In this document: in pieces, positions 7,796-17,464 of the stretch
Layout: every line of letters starts with the position of its first letter
Position numbering within the stretch: the first letter of the stretch is position 1
NCBI GenBank assembly: GCA_963772805.1
Contig: CAVYYU010000008.1
Coordinates: 1,112,874 to 1,176,873, forward strand
From: Legionella_A sp963772805
GTDB taxonomy: Bacteria; Pseudomonadota; Gammaproteobacteria; Legionellales; Legionellaceae
Direction: 5' to 3'
Length of the DNA stretch: 64,000 nt
The notes under the pieces: model-generated
Told to the model about the DNA's origin: nothing
The model's input: the letters and a program-made list of their open reading frames with translations, nothing else
The model's database searches: none
Made by a program: the position numbers and the translations under genes

Positions 7796-10700
7796 TTAAG
7801 GGGGGTTGGGGGTTTCCTTCTTGAAAATACTCACCTGCTGCACCACCGGATCCAACCATGGCCCTGATACTTTATAAGTATAGCCGCTGATTTTTTGCAT
7901 GCCGCTATTAATGATTTTGCTCGCCACCCAGGTTGCGATTCCGGCAATGGGGCCTCCGGCAATGGTCGCGACGATAGGTAGACTGGCAGTAATGTGGGGG
8001 GAGACAAACAATTCCAGATTATATAGATGCTTGACCAAATCCAAATCCCCTTTCATGCTCGCATAAGCGACGGGACCATCGATAGAACTATCACTGGTCG
8101 TCATCACGCCGTTTTTAAGCACAAAATTACCTTTAAATTTATCGAAGCTATATCCACCCTCTGCCAGATCACTAAAATCAAGTTTGAGACGGCGGGGTAT
8201 CGTTTGCAAACTCAGAATACTGAGCAATTTTCCCAAACCTAATTTCTCTTCAGTTTCACGGCTCAGGTTCGTGATACGACCATCTTTAAACGTTATCGAC
8301 ATGTCGCCGTTAACTGTTTTCATGGAAAAGTCACTCATAGCGCCCTGCCAGCCGCCTTCGAATTGAATATCACCTTTACGCGCTTCTACAACCGGTGAGA
8401 TATTCCAACGTTGTAAACTTTTTTGCAAGTTAACAATGATCAAACTAGCCTGTAAATTCGTGCGATTCTGTTTGTCATTCTTCGTCCAATCACCCTTAAG
8501 CGTCAACTGATAGTCAGGCGAATTAATATTACAATTTTCAAGCCTCCAATTAGTGCTGGTACTCGTGCTCTTTAACACAACACTACCCATATCTATCTCA
8601 CCCACCTTAAAGTCATCAACCGTGATGTTGAGGTTTGGAATTTGCGACGGATTCAATTTCGATAAGGTGGAATTGTTATCCTTGTTTGTCAAAACAGTTT
8701 TCGGAATAGATAAGCGCTTGAAATTTCCCCCAACGATGTTATCAGCAAGTTGGTAGCGCAGGCTTGCATCGATGGCCTTTTGATTAATCGCTATCTGCCA
8801 ATCATCCTTGGCTATTTTTCTTGCCTTAATTCCTACCTGCGTGTAGTTATGATTTAAGACGGAGATGGAACCAAAAATAATATCAACCAACTTGACGTTA
8901 TCGAACAAGTTTAAAGAGGATACATCGGCGGGCAACCTGGCCATCACCTTCTGCCATTGTTGAATTTCAAGTCCCGGCAGAGAGCCCACTATTTGCACAC
9001 CCGCAACGTTTTGATCTGCAGCCTGACCTTTGCCCAAACGAATTTGACCTTTCTGCAAAAGATATGTCTTGTTCGTGCTTGCAAACCATAAATCACTACT
9101 CAAGCGGTTACCGTAATTGGCGCGTATCCTAAAGCCTTTTTTAGGATTAAAGTCTACATGAATTTTTAATGGTTCTTTTATGGACAATGCCTTGCCCAAT
9201 GGTGCAGGGAGATCGATAGCAACATCATGCAATGAGGTATTCACGCTAATGTGATCCAAGTCATTTGGATCGTCGGTTATAGTCAATATAGTCTCAATTT
9301 GTAAATGACCTTCCATAAAGGTAAAAATAGGTAGGTTTAGTTTTGTTTTTAACAAATTGATTGTGGTATTTCCCTCAACACGCACCTCGGTATAGGGATG
9401 CGGTTTACTAAATGATTGAACATGCATGCTAACAGGATCATCCAGAAGAACAGCGGTCAAAGCGCTATCAGTAACCCCGTGCTCATCAAAATCGAGCATC
9501 CCTGATAAATTGCGCAATTCAATGTCAGTTACCGCATGATGGATGGTAAGCAGATTATTATTGAATGCAATTGTGCCACGTGCTAATACATCATCGTTCT
9601 CAGAATAAAGCGGTACTTCCAAACGCACGTCCACCCCCAAGTCACCCTGCATATCTAACATGCTTAGCCTGGATAAATGAGAGGCAAGCGGTGTAGCGAG
9701 AATATAGGCTTTGGTTTTTTCTGCGGGCGCCATAACTTTTGCATGAAGCAGCAAGGTTTCGCGGTCCAGACCGAGATCATCAATGCGCAAATGCGCGTTA
9801 TCTATGATAATCCCTAACAGATCTGAATGGAGAATATCAAACTGCAAACTTCTTTTATCCAATCGTAAATTAGCATCAACATCTCGTGTTAAGGGCCAGT
9901 GCTCATTGATCAAGAAATCAAGACCGCTGATGTTGCTGGTAATGTTGAATTCACCTGGCTGCTTATCAAACGGAAAATCAGCCAACAAACCATTGACCGT
10001 TACCTTCCCGGCGATGTTGCCTATACGCTTAATATCATGCTGCAGCCAATCATACAATTTAGGTTTTATGTATTTTACAGGGAGATAAGCAAACCATTGT
10101 AGCGCTTCTTTGGCGGAAAAATCAGCTGCGAGCTGTAGATGACCGCCCGCTGGGGATAATGCCTCGTCCAGGCTACCGCTAGCGCTAAGCGTCAGATCAG
10201 CGTTATCGAGCACCAAACGCTCCATGCTGATGCGCAAGCCTTGACTCAACGATTGCCAATCAAATGCACCATTAATTTGCTCAAATTTCACTGCAGGCAT
10301 TTTTTGTGGGGTAATCACCGTATTTTCCCCATTAAATTCCAAACGTCCCGCCGTAGGATGCCAATAAAGGACACCAGAGAGATCACTCACGGCAGGAATA
10401 TCCTTCACCCGCTTCCAGGATAAATTCGCGAAACGTGTCAGGACTAAATCGACCTGATTGTCTTTAATTTCCAGCTGGCTATCATATAACTCACCCTGCG
10501 GGTGGGCTGCTAAAATAGGCTTCATCTGCTCCGGCCACTCTAAGTCTAGTGCGAGAAACGGCTGCAACCATAATTTTTCCACAAACAAGCGGTAGGCTTG
10601 TTGGGACTTTATATAATCCAGCATGAGCTTGTTTTCAGGCCAACTTCGATCGGAGGCACTAAATTTAATATTATCACCACTCACCTGCCAGCCATCGGCG

Positions 10701-11632
10701 GTGGGTTTCCACGCCAAATTCGCTTGCAAAGATTGGATAGCATGGCTACGGGGTTTTCCAGACTGAATCCAGACCACGTTATCAAAATTAAATTTGGTTT
10801 GTAATCCTTTCAATCGACCCTTGGCCAGATCAAACCAAAATTCAATGTCTCCGGCTCCGCTCTCGATACGGTAATCTTTTTCTGGGAAAAAAGTCTGCCA
10901 TTGGGCTGGTACGAAATTTTCAACGGAGAGATAAATCCGACCTTTGCTTTTATTTAACGCAGAAGGGGTGATTTGCAAATCAGCCAGAATAGATAACTTG
11001 GTAGGCGTTTCATGTGCCAGCTCAGCGCCACCCTTAAGGCGATAATGACCATAGTGATTAACGGCACTGAGATGGAATTTATTAACCGGTAGTACACTTC
11101 CATCCTTTAAATAAATTAAAGCAGAGGCGTTTTTAATTATGATGCGATCTTGTGATAATACCCAGCCCAGTATCGGCAAATACGACTCGGAATTTAAAGT
11201 CGTTGTCTGCTTATCTTGACGCAAACCATCAATTTCCCAATGATCAATACCCTGCCTTAACGTAAGATGCACATCACCAACATAAAGTATCCCTGGCTGA
11301 AGCTGCCAATGCCACAACGAGCTCAACAAATTGATACCAACCAGCAACTTATTTAATTTCAGAACCTGGTGTTGTGCGTCAGCGATACTAACTTGATCTA
11401 ATTTCAGCACCGGTTCAAACCAGTACCAGCTCGTTTCCATGGTGCTTATGGTAACGGGTTGCCCGAGCAATACTGACAAGTGCTGTTCAATGTCACCTTT
11501 ATATTGTTTCACCCACGGGGTTAACGCCCGAAATAGGCTAAACAGAATGGCCATAGTAATGATGAGGATAGCAACCGGTACCCAGCATTTTTTTATAAAT
11601 TTAATCACGTTATTATCGCGCTTGCTCGTCAA
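7796..11632 (-). CDS. yhdP: YhdP/AsmA-like envelope protein (DUF3971 family)
   Basis: YhdP is a very large AsmA-like protein anchored in the inner membrane and thought to bridge phospholipid transport to the outer membrane, together with TamB and YdbH. The 1278 residues match the family length (E. coli 1266). A single N-terminal anchor helix lies at about 14-36, followed by long beta-rich periplasmic sequence. The conserved C-terminal AsmA region includes LGLGKLLSILSLQTIPRRL and DLDLVKHLYNLELFVSPH. The first possible start is TTG 11632, which overlaps the rarA stop by 20 bases. GTG 11608 (MIKFIKKCW) is an alternative. Neither has a clear ribosome site, so coupling to rarA translation is likely. 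Confidence 0.92.
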   Translation of the reverse strand: MTSKRDNNVIKFIKKCWVPVAILIITMAILFSLFRALTPWVKQYKGDIEQHLSVLLGQPVTISTMETSWYWFEPVLKLDQVSIADAQHQVLKLNKLLVGINLLSSLWHWQLQPGILYVGDVHLTLRQGIDHWEIDGLRQDKQTTTLNSESYLPILGWVLSQDRIIIKNASALIYLKDGSVLPVNKFHLSAVNHYGHYRLKGGAELAHETPTKLSILADLQITPSALNKSKGRIYLSVENFVPAQWQTFFPEKDYRIESGAGDIEFWFDLAKGRLKGLQTKFNFDNVVWIQSGKPRSHAIQSLQANLAWKPTADGWQVSGDNIKFSASDRSWPENKLMLDYIKSQQAYRLFVEKLWLQPFLALDLEWPEQMKPILAAHPQGELYDSQLEIKDNQVDLVLTRFANLSWKRVKDIPAVSDLSGVLYWHPTAGRLEFNGENTVITPQKMPAVKFEQINGAFDWQSLSQGLRISMERLVLDNADLTLSASGSLDEALSPAGGHLQLAADFSAKEALQWFAYLPVKYIKPKLYDWLQHDIKRIGNIAGKVTVNGLLADFPFDKQPGEFNITSNISGLDFLINEHWPLTRDVDANLRLDKRSLQFDILHSDLLGIIIDNAHLRIDDLGLDRETLLLHAKVMAPAEKTKAYILATPLASHLSRLSMLDMQGDLGVDVRLEVPLYSENDDVLARGTIAFNNNLLTIHHAVTDIELRNLSGMLDFDEHGVTDSALTAVLLDDPVSMHVQSFSKPHPYTEVRVEGNTTINLLKTKLNLPIFTFMEGHLQIETILTITDDPNDLDHISVNTSLHDVAIDLPAPLGKALSIKEPLKIHVDFNPKKGFRIRANYGNRLSSDLWFASTNKTYLLQKGQIRLGKGQAADQNVAGVQIVGSLPGLEIQQWQKVMARLPADVSSLNLFDNVKLVDIIFGSISVLNHNYTQVGIKARKIAKDDWQIAINQKAIDASLRYQLADNIVGGNFKRLSIPKTVLTNKDNNSTLSKLNPSQIPNLNITVDDFKVGEIDMGSVVLKSTSTSTNWRLENCNINSPDYQLTLKGDWTKNDKQNRTNLQASLIIVNLQKSLQRWNISPVVEARKGDIQFEGGWQGAMSDFSMKTVNGDMSITFKDGRITNLSRETEEKLGLGKLLSILSLQTIPRRLKLDFSDLAEGGYSFDKFKGNFVLKNGVMTTSDSSIDGPVAYASMKGDLDLVKHLYNLELFVSPHITASLPIVATIAGGPIAGIATWVASKIINSGMQKISGYTYKVSGPWLDPVVQQVSIFKKETPNPP

Positions 11633-12893
11633 GTTTTTTTAAAAAATCCATTTTTGTTGCGATTTTACTTTCCAGTCCTCGGTTTACCGGACGATACCAA
11701 TTCTGTTCTTTCAGACCTTCGGGCAAATAACTAACCCCAGCGGCATAGCCATGAGGCTCATCATGCGCATATCGATATGCAGCACCATGACCCATTTTCT
11801 TCATTAATGCTGTAGGTGCATTGCGTAAATGAACAGGCACTTCATGTGACTTGTCTGTTTTAACAAAACTCGCCGCTTGCTTGTATGCCATATAACCGGC
11901 ATTACTTTTCGCAGCCACCGCTAAATAAATCACAGCTTGGGCAAGTGCCAATTCACCTTCTGGTGAACCTAAACGCTCATAAGTACTGGCGGCATCATTA
12001 GCAATTTGCATGGCACGTGGGTCGGCAAGGCCAATATCTTCCCATGCCATTCTGACTATCCGGCGCGAGAGGTAACGCGCATCAACCCCGCCATCGAGCA
12101 TGCGACATAACCAATATAGCGCACCATCGGGATTAGAGCCACGTACTGATTTATGCAATGCCGAAATTTGATCATAAAAATTATCCCCGCCCTTATCAAA
12201 ACGACGAGAACCTAAGACCAGTGAATTACGAACAAACTCTTGGTCGATATGAGTAGCGCCGAGCGTGCTTGCGGCGGTATGGGTTTGTTCCAACAGATTC
12301 AATAAACGGCGAGCATCACCGTCAGCATAACTAATTAACGTATCGATTGCTTGCTCATCGAATTGCAGATTTGAAAAAACTTGTTGTTGTGCGCGCAGTA
12401 GCAGCTCCTTGAGCTCATCATCGGCTAATGATTTCAGTACATAAACCTGGGCGCGTGAAAGCAGCGATGAGTTCACCTCAAACGAAGGGTTTTCGGTAGT
12501 CGCGCCAATAAAGGTAAACAAACCGGACTCGGTATAAGGAAGCAAGGCATCTTGTTGCGATTTGTTGAAGCGGTGAATTTCGTCGATAAATAAAATTGTG
12601 TGACGATTGTTTGATTGATAATTTTTGGCCGTCTCAACTGCGGCGCGGATGTCTTTAACACCAGAAAAAACAGCAGACAGTGCAATCCACTCACAATCAA
12701 AAGCGTTTGCAGTTAACCTTGCCAGTGTTGTTTTGCCTACTCCAGGCGGGCCCCATAAAATCATGGAGTGCAACTTCCCTGAGTCAAAAGCAAGCCGCAA
12801 TGGTTTTCCAGGACCTAGCAAATGCCGTTGTCCAATCACGTCATCGAGCGTAGTCGGTCTTAGTAATTCAGCAAGGGGCCGCGCTGTGGTCAT
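11613..12893 (-). CDS. rarA: Replication-associated recombination protein A (MgsA/RarA AAA+ ATPase)
   Basis: RarA is a AAA+ clamp-loader-like ATPase that acts at stalled replication forks. The 426-residue protein has RPTTLDDVIGQRHLLG at the start, Walker A GPPGVGKT at 48-55, Walker B in LFIDEIHRFNKSQQDAL, sensor 1 in FIGATTENPSF, and the C-terminal MgsA tetramer domain (MLDGGVDARYLSRRIVRMAWEDIGLADP). Its ATG overlaps the lolA stop by 4 bases (ATGA). The lolA-rarA order is common in gammaproteobacteria. Confidence 0.97.
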   Translation of the reverse strand: MTTARPLAELLRPTTLDDVIGQRHLLGPGKPLRLAFDSGKLHSMILWGPPGVGKTTLARLTANAFDCEWIALSAVFSGVKDIRAAVETAKNYQSNNRHTILFIDEIHRFNKSQQDALLPYTESGLFTFIGATTENPSFEVNSSLLSRAQVYVLKSLADDELKELLLRAQQQVFSNLQFDEQAIDTLISYADGDARRLLNLLEQTHTAASTLGATHIDQEFVRNSLVLGSRRFDKGGDNFYDQISALHKSVRGSNPDGALYWLCRMLDGGVDARYLSRRIVRMAWEDIGLADPRAMQIANDAASTYERLGSPEGELALAQAVIYLAVAAKSNAGYMAYKQAASFVKTDKSHEVPVHLRNAPTALMKKMGHGAAYRYAHDEPHGYAAGVSYLPEGLKEQNWYRPVNRGLESKIATKMDFLKKLDEQAR

Positions 12894-13513
12894 TGCTCCA
12901 CCAGGTCTACACCCTTCGGGGTTTTAAATTTAAATAAGTTTTCTGCAAGGGTTGGGTTGTTTTTTATATTACTCAACTGTACTTGCGTGAACTGACCCAA
13001 TTGGTCATATAACTCGATACCATTCAATGTGCTACCAACAAATATTAACTTTACACGTTGAAAATTTGCCTTGCTTGATTTGGCGTGCATATCGAAATAG
13101 TCTTTATTTCCCTGCTTGCCCGCTGTCACTTCAAAATCACGACTGACTGTATCATCATACCCGCTTAAAAATAGACCAGCCGTGCCGCCAATCCCTTTTT
13201 CCTGTTTCTTTACGGTGACTTGCTCTAAATCCACATCATAAACCCATAAACGCTTGCCATCAGCGACTACCAGTTGAGGCATAGGGCTTTTAGTGTCCCA
13301 GCGGAAGCGTCCCGGGCGTGCCAGAGCCATTGTGCCCGTAGTGCGTGATATTTCGCGTCGCTGAGCTTTGACGACCTGAGTAAACTTAGCACTCATGGTC
13401 CGTATCGCGTTTAATTTAGCCTGGGCATCCGCAGCCGCATCACAGAATGCGGGTTGTCCAAATAACAATAAAGCTGGCAGCACTAAATTACGCGCTAAAT
13501 AATTTATTTTCAT
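12890..13513 (-). CDS. lolA: Outer-membrane lipoprotein carrier protein LolA
   Basis: LolA carries lipoproteins from the LolCDE complex across the periplasm to LolB. The 207-residue precursor has a signal peptide (about residues 1-26, hydrophobic core LVLPALLLFGQPAF). The mature domain has family hallmarks: MSAKFTQVV, ALARPGRFRWDTKSPMPQLVVADGKRLWVYD, and the C-terminal IELYDQLGQFTQVQLSNI. The gene begins 2 bases after ftsK and overlaps rarA by 4 bases, so the three form one transcript. Confidence 0.95.
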   Translation of the reverse strand: MKINYLARNLVLPALLLFGQPAFCDAAADAQAKLNAIRTMSAKFTQVVKAQRREISRTTGTMALARPGRFRWDTKSPMPQLVVADGKRLWVYDVDLEQVTVKKQEKGIGGTAGLFLSGYDDTVSRDFEVTAGKQGNKDYFDMHAKSSKANFQRVKLIFVGSTLNGIELYDQLGQFTQVQLSNIKNNPTLAENLFKFKTPKGVDLVEQ

Positions 13514-13515
13514 GC

Positions 13516-15876
13516 TTAATCCTCAGTTACGGCTGACACCAAAACATCTCGAAACCCACCCTCCAGCGGGCCTACTATACCAGTACGCTCCATCTCTTCG
13601 ACTAAACGAGCGGCGCGGTTATAGCCAATCTTAAGACGGCGTTGTACCGCTGAAATACTGGCTTTACGTGTTTGAACAATAAATTCAACGGCCTGATCAT
13701 AAAGCGGATCAGCGTCTTCTGTTTCTTGGCCTTCCTCGCCCATGCCACCATCAAACCCATCACCCATGGTTTGTGTAATCTCATCAATATATTGTGGTTC
13801 ACCCCGAGCACGCCAATCATCAGCAATGCGATGCACTTCCTTGTCATCCACAAATGCGCCATGTACTCGCAGAGGAGCACCGGTACCGGGCGCTAGAAAG
13901 AGCATATCCCCGTGGCCCAATAATTGTTCTGCACCCTGCTGGTCGAGAATGGTACGTGAATCAATTTTTGACGAAACCTGGAACGAGATACGCGTCGGAA
14001 TATTTGACTTGATAAGTCCGGTCAATACATCGACTGATGGACGTTGCGTTGCCAGGATTAAATGAATCCCTGCGGCGCGTGCTTTTTGGGCAATACGGGC
14101 AATTAACTGCTCTACTTTTTTACCGACAACCATCATCATATCGGCTAATTCATCAATCACGACAACAACATACGGTAACGATTGTAGCAAAGGTGCCTGG
14201 GTATTCATCGAATCAGTAGGCTTCCATAATGGATCGGTCAATGGCTCGTTACGCTCGATAGCTTCGGTGAGTTTAGTATTAAAGCCTGCCAAATTTCGCA
14301 CACCTAACGCTGACATCAAGCGATAACGACGCTCCATTTCTGCAACGCACCAACGTAATGCACTGGCGGCTTCTTTCATATCAGTGACAACTGGGGTTAA
14401 CAGATGCGGGATGCCATCATAAACGGATAACTCCAGCATTTTTGGATCGATCATAATTAAGCGAACCTGCTCCGGGGTCGCTTTAAAAAGCAGGCTTAAG
14501 ATCATGGCGTTAATCCCTACGGATTTACCCGATCCTGTGGTTCCAGCCACTAATAAATGTGGCATTTTACCCAGATCAACCACCATAGGATGACCTGCGA
14601 TATCAACACCCAATGCCAAGGTCAGCGGCGAGTGAGCCTGCTGATAAACATCCGCCGATAATACATCCGATAAACACACCATCGCGCGGTTACTATTGGG
14701 TAATTCAATACCGACGACCGTTTTACCCGGAATGATTTCAACCACACGGACACTGGTGACTGATAAAGAACGCGCCAAATCTTTTGCCAAAGCTGTAAGT
14801 TTGCTGACTTTAATACCTGCTGCAAGCTGCAATTCAAAACGTGTAATTACGGGACCTGGGTGAACTGCTACTACATCGGCCTGGATACCAAAATCCAGCA
14901 AATGCTGCTCAACATCACGCGAAAGCACTTCCAGTTGCTGAGGAGTATATCCGGCCAAAGGCTCGCCGGGTTGTCCTTTGTCGAGTAAATCAAGTGAAGG
15001 CAAACTGCCTGTAACCTGCACTTTAGGAATAAAGGTTTCTTTAGCAATTCTATCCGGTGCTTTTTCTTGCAGTGGCTTGTAGCTCATGATGTTAATTTTG
15101 GGAAGTGCTTTTTCTTTTTTGGCTTTTGCCACTTCAGGAACGACAATTTTGGTCGTTACGCGCTGCGTTCTTTCGCGAGCGTTAAAACGCGAAATAGTTG
15201 TAGTAAACAAACGTAAACCGCTTATGAAAGCACGTGGCATCCAGCGACAGACTTGTAAGGTATAGTAACCAATCACTTCCGTCGCATGTATCCAGGAAAG
15301 CCCTGTTAACCAGGTCATGCCCACCAAAAAAATCGCAAGCAGCAGCATCGTGGTCCCTTGCGTATTCAAAGCATGATTCAAAAACACGGCAATCGCCTGT
15401 CCCAGCATACCGCCTGGTTTATGAATGGTAGCCAATGCAGTTCCATGCAGCTGCAAGGCTAGCAAACTACAACCACCCGTTAGTAAAAACAACAGACCTA
15501 TACCACGAAGCATCAGCGTGTGTTTATTAACGGCGCGTAGTGCCCGTTGATCTTGCAAAGTCATCCAGGCGAGATAAGCGAAACAAACCGGTATTAGGTA
15601 AGAAAGAAACCCAAACACCCAATAAAGCGCATCTGCAATATAAGCACCCACCTGACCACCTGCATTAGCAATATCGGCGGAAGTGGAGTTCACATGCGAC
15701 CACCCTGGATCATTGGTCTGATAGGTCACGAGTGACAGCAAGACAAACAAAGCGGCCGTGAGCACTAAAATAAAACTGCCCTCACTGATACGCTTGATCA
15801 AAAATTGCGGCAAGGCTGTTTTAGGGCCGCCAGCCTGACTGCCCGTTCGTTTTTTTATCATGGTATTTAAGAACAT
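13516..15876 (-). CDS. ftsK: DNA translocase FtsK
   Basis: FtsK anchors at the division septum and pumps chromosomal DNA to sort the termini before XerCD recombination. The 786-residue form has a four-helix N-terminal membrane domain (about 34-195), a short basic linker (about 230-290) and the RecA-like motor with Walker A GTTGSGKS at 445-452 and Walker B VVVIDELADMM near 565. The C-terminal gamma winged-helix domain (ISAVQRRLKIGYNRAARLVEEME) recognises KOPS sites. The linker is much shorter than in E. coli, as in many relatives. The first ATG is at 15876, and an internal ATG at 15861 (MIKKRTG) is a second candidate. It faces away from trxB. Confidence 0.97.
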   Translation of the reverse strand: MFLNTMIKKRTGSQAGGPKTALPQFLIKRISEGSFILVLTAALFVLLSLVTYQTNDPGWSHVNSTSADIANAGGQVGAYIADALYWVFGFLSYLIPVCFAYLAWMTLQDQRALRAVNKHTLMLRGIGLLFLLTGGCSLLALQLHGTALATIHKPGGMLGQAIAVFLNHALNTQGTTMLLLAIFLVGMTWLTGLSWIHATEVIGYYTLQVCRWMPRAFISGLRLFTTTISRFNARERTQRVTTKIVVPEVAKAKKEKALPKINIMSYKPLQEKAPDRIAKETFIPKVQVTGSLPSLDLLDKGQPGEPLAGYTPQQLEVLSRDVEQHLLDFGIQADVVAVHPGPVITRFELQLAAGIKVSKLTALAKDLARSLSVTSVRVVEIIPGKTVVGIELPNSNRAMVCLSDVLSADVYQQAHSPLTLALGVDIAGHPMVVDLGKMPHLLVAGTTGSGKSVGINAMILSLLFKATPEQVRLIMIDPKMLELSVYDGIPHLLTPVVTDMKEAASALRWCVAEMERRYRLMSALGVRNLAGFNTKLTEAIERNEPLTDPLWKPTDSMNTQAPLLQSLPYVVVVIDELADMMMVVGKKVEQLIARIAQKARAAGIHLILATQRPSVDVLTGLIKSNIPTRISFQVSSKIDSRTILDQQGAEQLLGHGDMLFLAPGTGAPLRVHGAFVDDKEVHRIADDWRARGEPQYIDEITQTMGDGFDGGMGEEGQETEDADPLYDQAVEFIVQTRKASISAVQRRLKIGYNRAARLVEEMERTGIVGPLEGGFRDVLVSAVTED

Positions 15877-15939
15877 CGTGAATTATCATAATATCCTTCA
15901 TGTTAACATAAATCCTTTTGCATATAGTAAGGAATAATA

Positions 15940-16905
15940 ATGAGTCCCTCAATTCATCATCGCCTGATTATCCTTGGCTCCGGCCCCGCCGGATACACAG
16001 CTGCAATTTACGCTGCCCGCGCCAATTTAAACCCTGTTCTCATTACTGGCATGCAACCCGGCGGCCAGCTTACCACAACCACTGAAGTGGATAACTGGCC
16101 TGGTGACGTGGAAGGATTACAAGGGCCTGCTTTAATGGAGCGCATGCATCGACATGCAGAACGCTTCGAAACTGAAATTATTTTCGATCACATCGTCAAA
16201 GCGGATCTGCAACAGCGTCCTTTTGTATTGCAAGGCGACAGTGAAACCTATACCTGTGATGCCCTGATTATTGCCACCGGTGCATCAGCCCGATATTTAG
16301 GTCTGGAATCAGAAAAAAGCTACCAAGGTCGTGGCGTTTCTGCCTGCGCTACCTGTGATGGATTTTTTTACCGCAACAAAAACGTCTGCGTGATCGGTGG
16401 CGGTAACACTGCAGTCGAGGAAGCACTGTATTTATCAAACATTGCCGCATCAGTCACATTGATTCACCGACGCGACAGCCTGCGCGCTGAAAAAATTCTA
16501 CAAGACAAGTTATTTGAGAAAGCCCGTACCGGCAACATAAAGCTCATGTGGAATTACACCTTGGATGAAGTCCTTGGTGATAACATGAAAGTTACCGGAG
16601 CACGTCTACGTCAGTTAGTCACTGGTGAACGTGAAGAACTGCCATTTGATGGGGTATTTATCGCCATTGGGCACACACCCAATACAGAGTTATTCAAAGA
16701 ACAATTGCTCATGAAAGAAGGTTATCTGACTATCCGATCGGGTCTTGAGGGAATGGCCACTGAGACAAATATTCCTGGCGTATTTGCCTGTGGTGACGTC
16801 GCAGACCATGTGTATCGTCAAGCGATAACCTCTGCCGGTTTTGGTTGTATGGCGGCATTAGATGCGGAAAAGTTTTTGGATGACGTATCTATACGTTCAG
16901 CGTGA
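15940..16905 (+). CDS. trxB: Thioredoxin reductase
   Basis: TrxB is a cytoplasmic FAD enzyme that passes electrons from NADPH to thioredoxin. The 321-residue protein shows the FAD loop GSGPAGYTAAIYAA (13-26), the redox-active CATC at 136-139 followed by DGFFYR, the NADPH loop GGGNTAVEEA (153-162), and the second FAD motif GVFACGDVADH near the C-terminus. It is divergent from ftsK across about 60 bases, an arrangement seen in several gammaproteobacteria. An AAGGA ribosome site precedes the ATG. Confidence 0.97.
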   Translation: MSPSIHHRLIILGSGPAGYTAAIYAARANLNPVLITGMQPGGQLTTTTEVDNWPGDVEGLQGPALMERMHRHAERFETEIIFDHIVKADLQQRPFVLQGDSETYTCDALIIATGASARYLGLESEKSYQGRGVSACATCDGFFYRNKNVCVIGGGNTAVEEALYLSNIAASVTLIHRRDSLRAEKILQDKLFEKARTGNIKLMWNYTLDEVLGDNMKVTGARLRQLVTGEREELPFDGVFIAIGHTPNTELFKEQLLMKEGYLTIRSGLEGMATETNIPGVFACGDVADHVYRQAITSAGFGCMAALDAEKFLDDVSIRSA

Positions 16906-16937
16906 ATGCGTAGGAGTTTCTATTCATCCTTATTAAA

Positions 16938-16973
16938 TTTGTGTCATTCCCACGCAAGTGTGAATGACACAAA
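16938..16973. terminator. Strong hairpin after trxB, likely terminator or REP element
   Basis: Arms 16938-16953 and 16958-16973 pair at 15 of 16 positions (TTTGTGTCATTCCCAC) around a GCAA tetraloop. The right arm is followed by A and C bases, with no T run. It may therefore be a REP-type element that stabilises the mRNA end as well as a terminator. Confidence 0.5.
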
Positions 16974-17100
16974 ACCTTCCACATTGTGTTTAAAAAACCC
17001 CAATCTCAACATTCACCTGTTCAACAAAATGACTTGATTGCCATTTTCCTCAATTTAGGGCACTATCAGCGATTTAGATTGTTAAATTCCTGAGAGAGCT

Positions 17101-17322
17101 ATGGCAAAAGAAGATCATATTGAGATGCAAGGCACGGTAATTGATACCCTGCCCAACACTATGTTTCGTGTTGAGTTAGAAAACGGTCACATTGTTACCG
17201 CTCACATTTCTGGCCGCATGCGTAAAAACTACATCCGAATTTTAACCGGCGATAAAGTCAAAGTTGAGCTAACACCTTATGATTTGACGAAAGGCCGCAT
17301 TACATTTCGCGATAAAAACTAA
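17101..17322 (+). CDS. infA: Translation initiation factor IF-1
   Basis: IF-1 binds the A site of the 30S subunit and supports IF-2 and IF-3 during initiation. The 73-residue protein is a single S1-like OB fold of normal length (E. coli 72). It has the typical start MAKEDHIEMQGTVIDTLPN, the VTAHISGRMRKNYIRIL core, and the end TKGRITFRDKN. A purine-rich GAGAGAG site precedes the ATG. In E. coli infA lies beside aat and clpA; here it stands alone between trxB and the convergent pmbA. Confidence 0.97.
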   Translation: MAKEDHIEMQGTVIDTLPNTMFRVELENGHIVTAHISGRMRKNYIRILTGDKVKVELTPYDLTKGRITFRDKN

Positions 17323-17411
17323 AAGTATTATTTTTTCCTGTTGTGTAACCTTTTTGCTAGCGCTGCATTATCAGCAAAAGCCAGCTAATTTCCCGTATTA
17401 TCCAACGACCA

Positions 17412-17434
17412 TCAGCAGTTGAAGCAACTGCTGA
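17412..17434. terminator. Hairpin between the convergent infA and pmbA genes
   Basis: A perfect 10-base stem, TCAGCAGTTG/CAACTGCTGA, with a three-base AAG loop lies between the stops of infA and pmbA. It is followed by a weak ATTTGT. It could serve either gene; the lack of a long T run keeps confidence modest. Confidence 0.45.
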
Positions 17435-17464
17435 ATTTGTCGGACATCACCCTAGGTCTGTGCA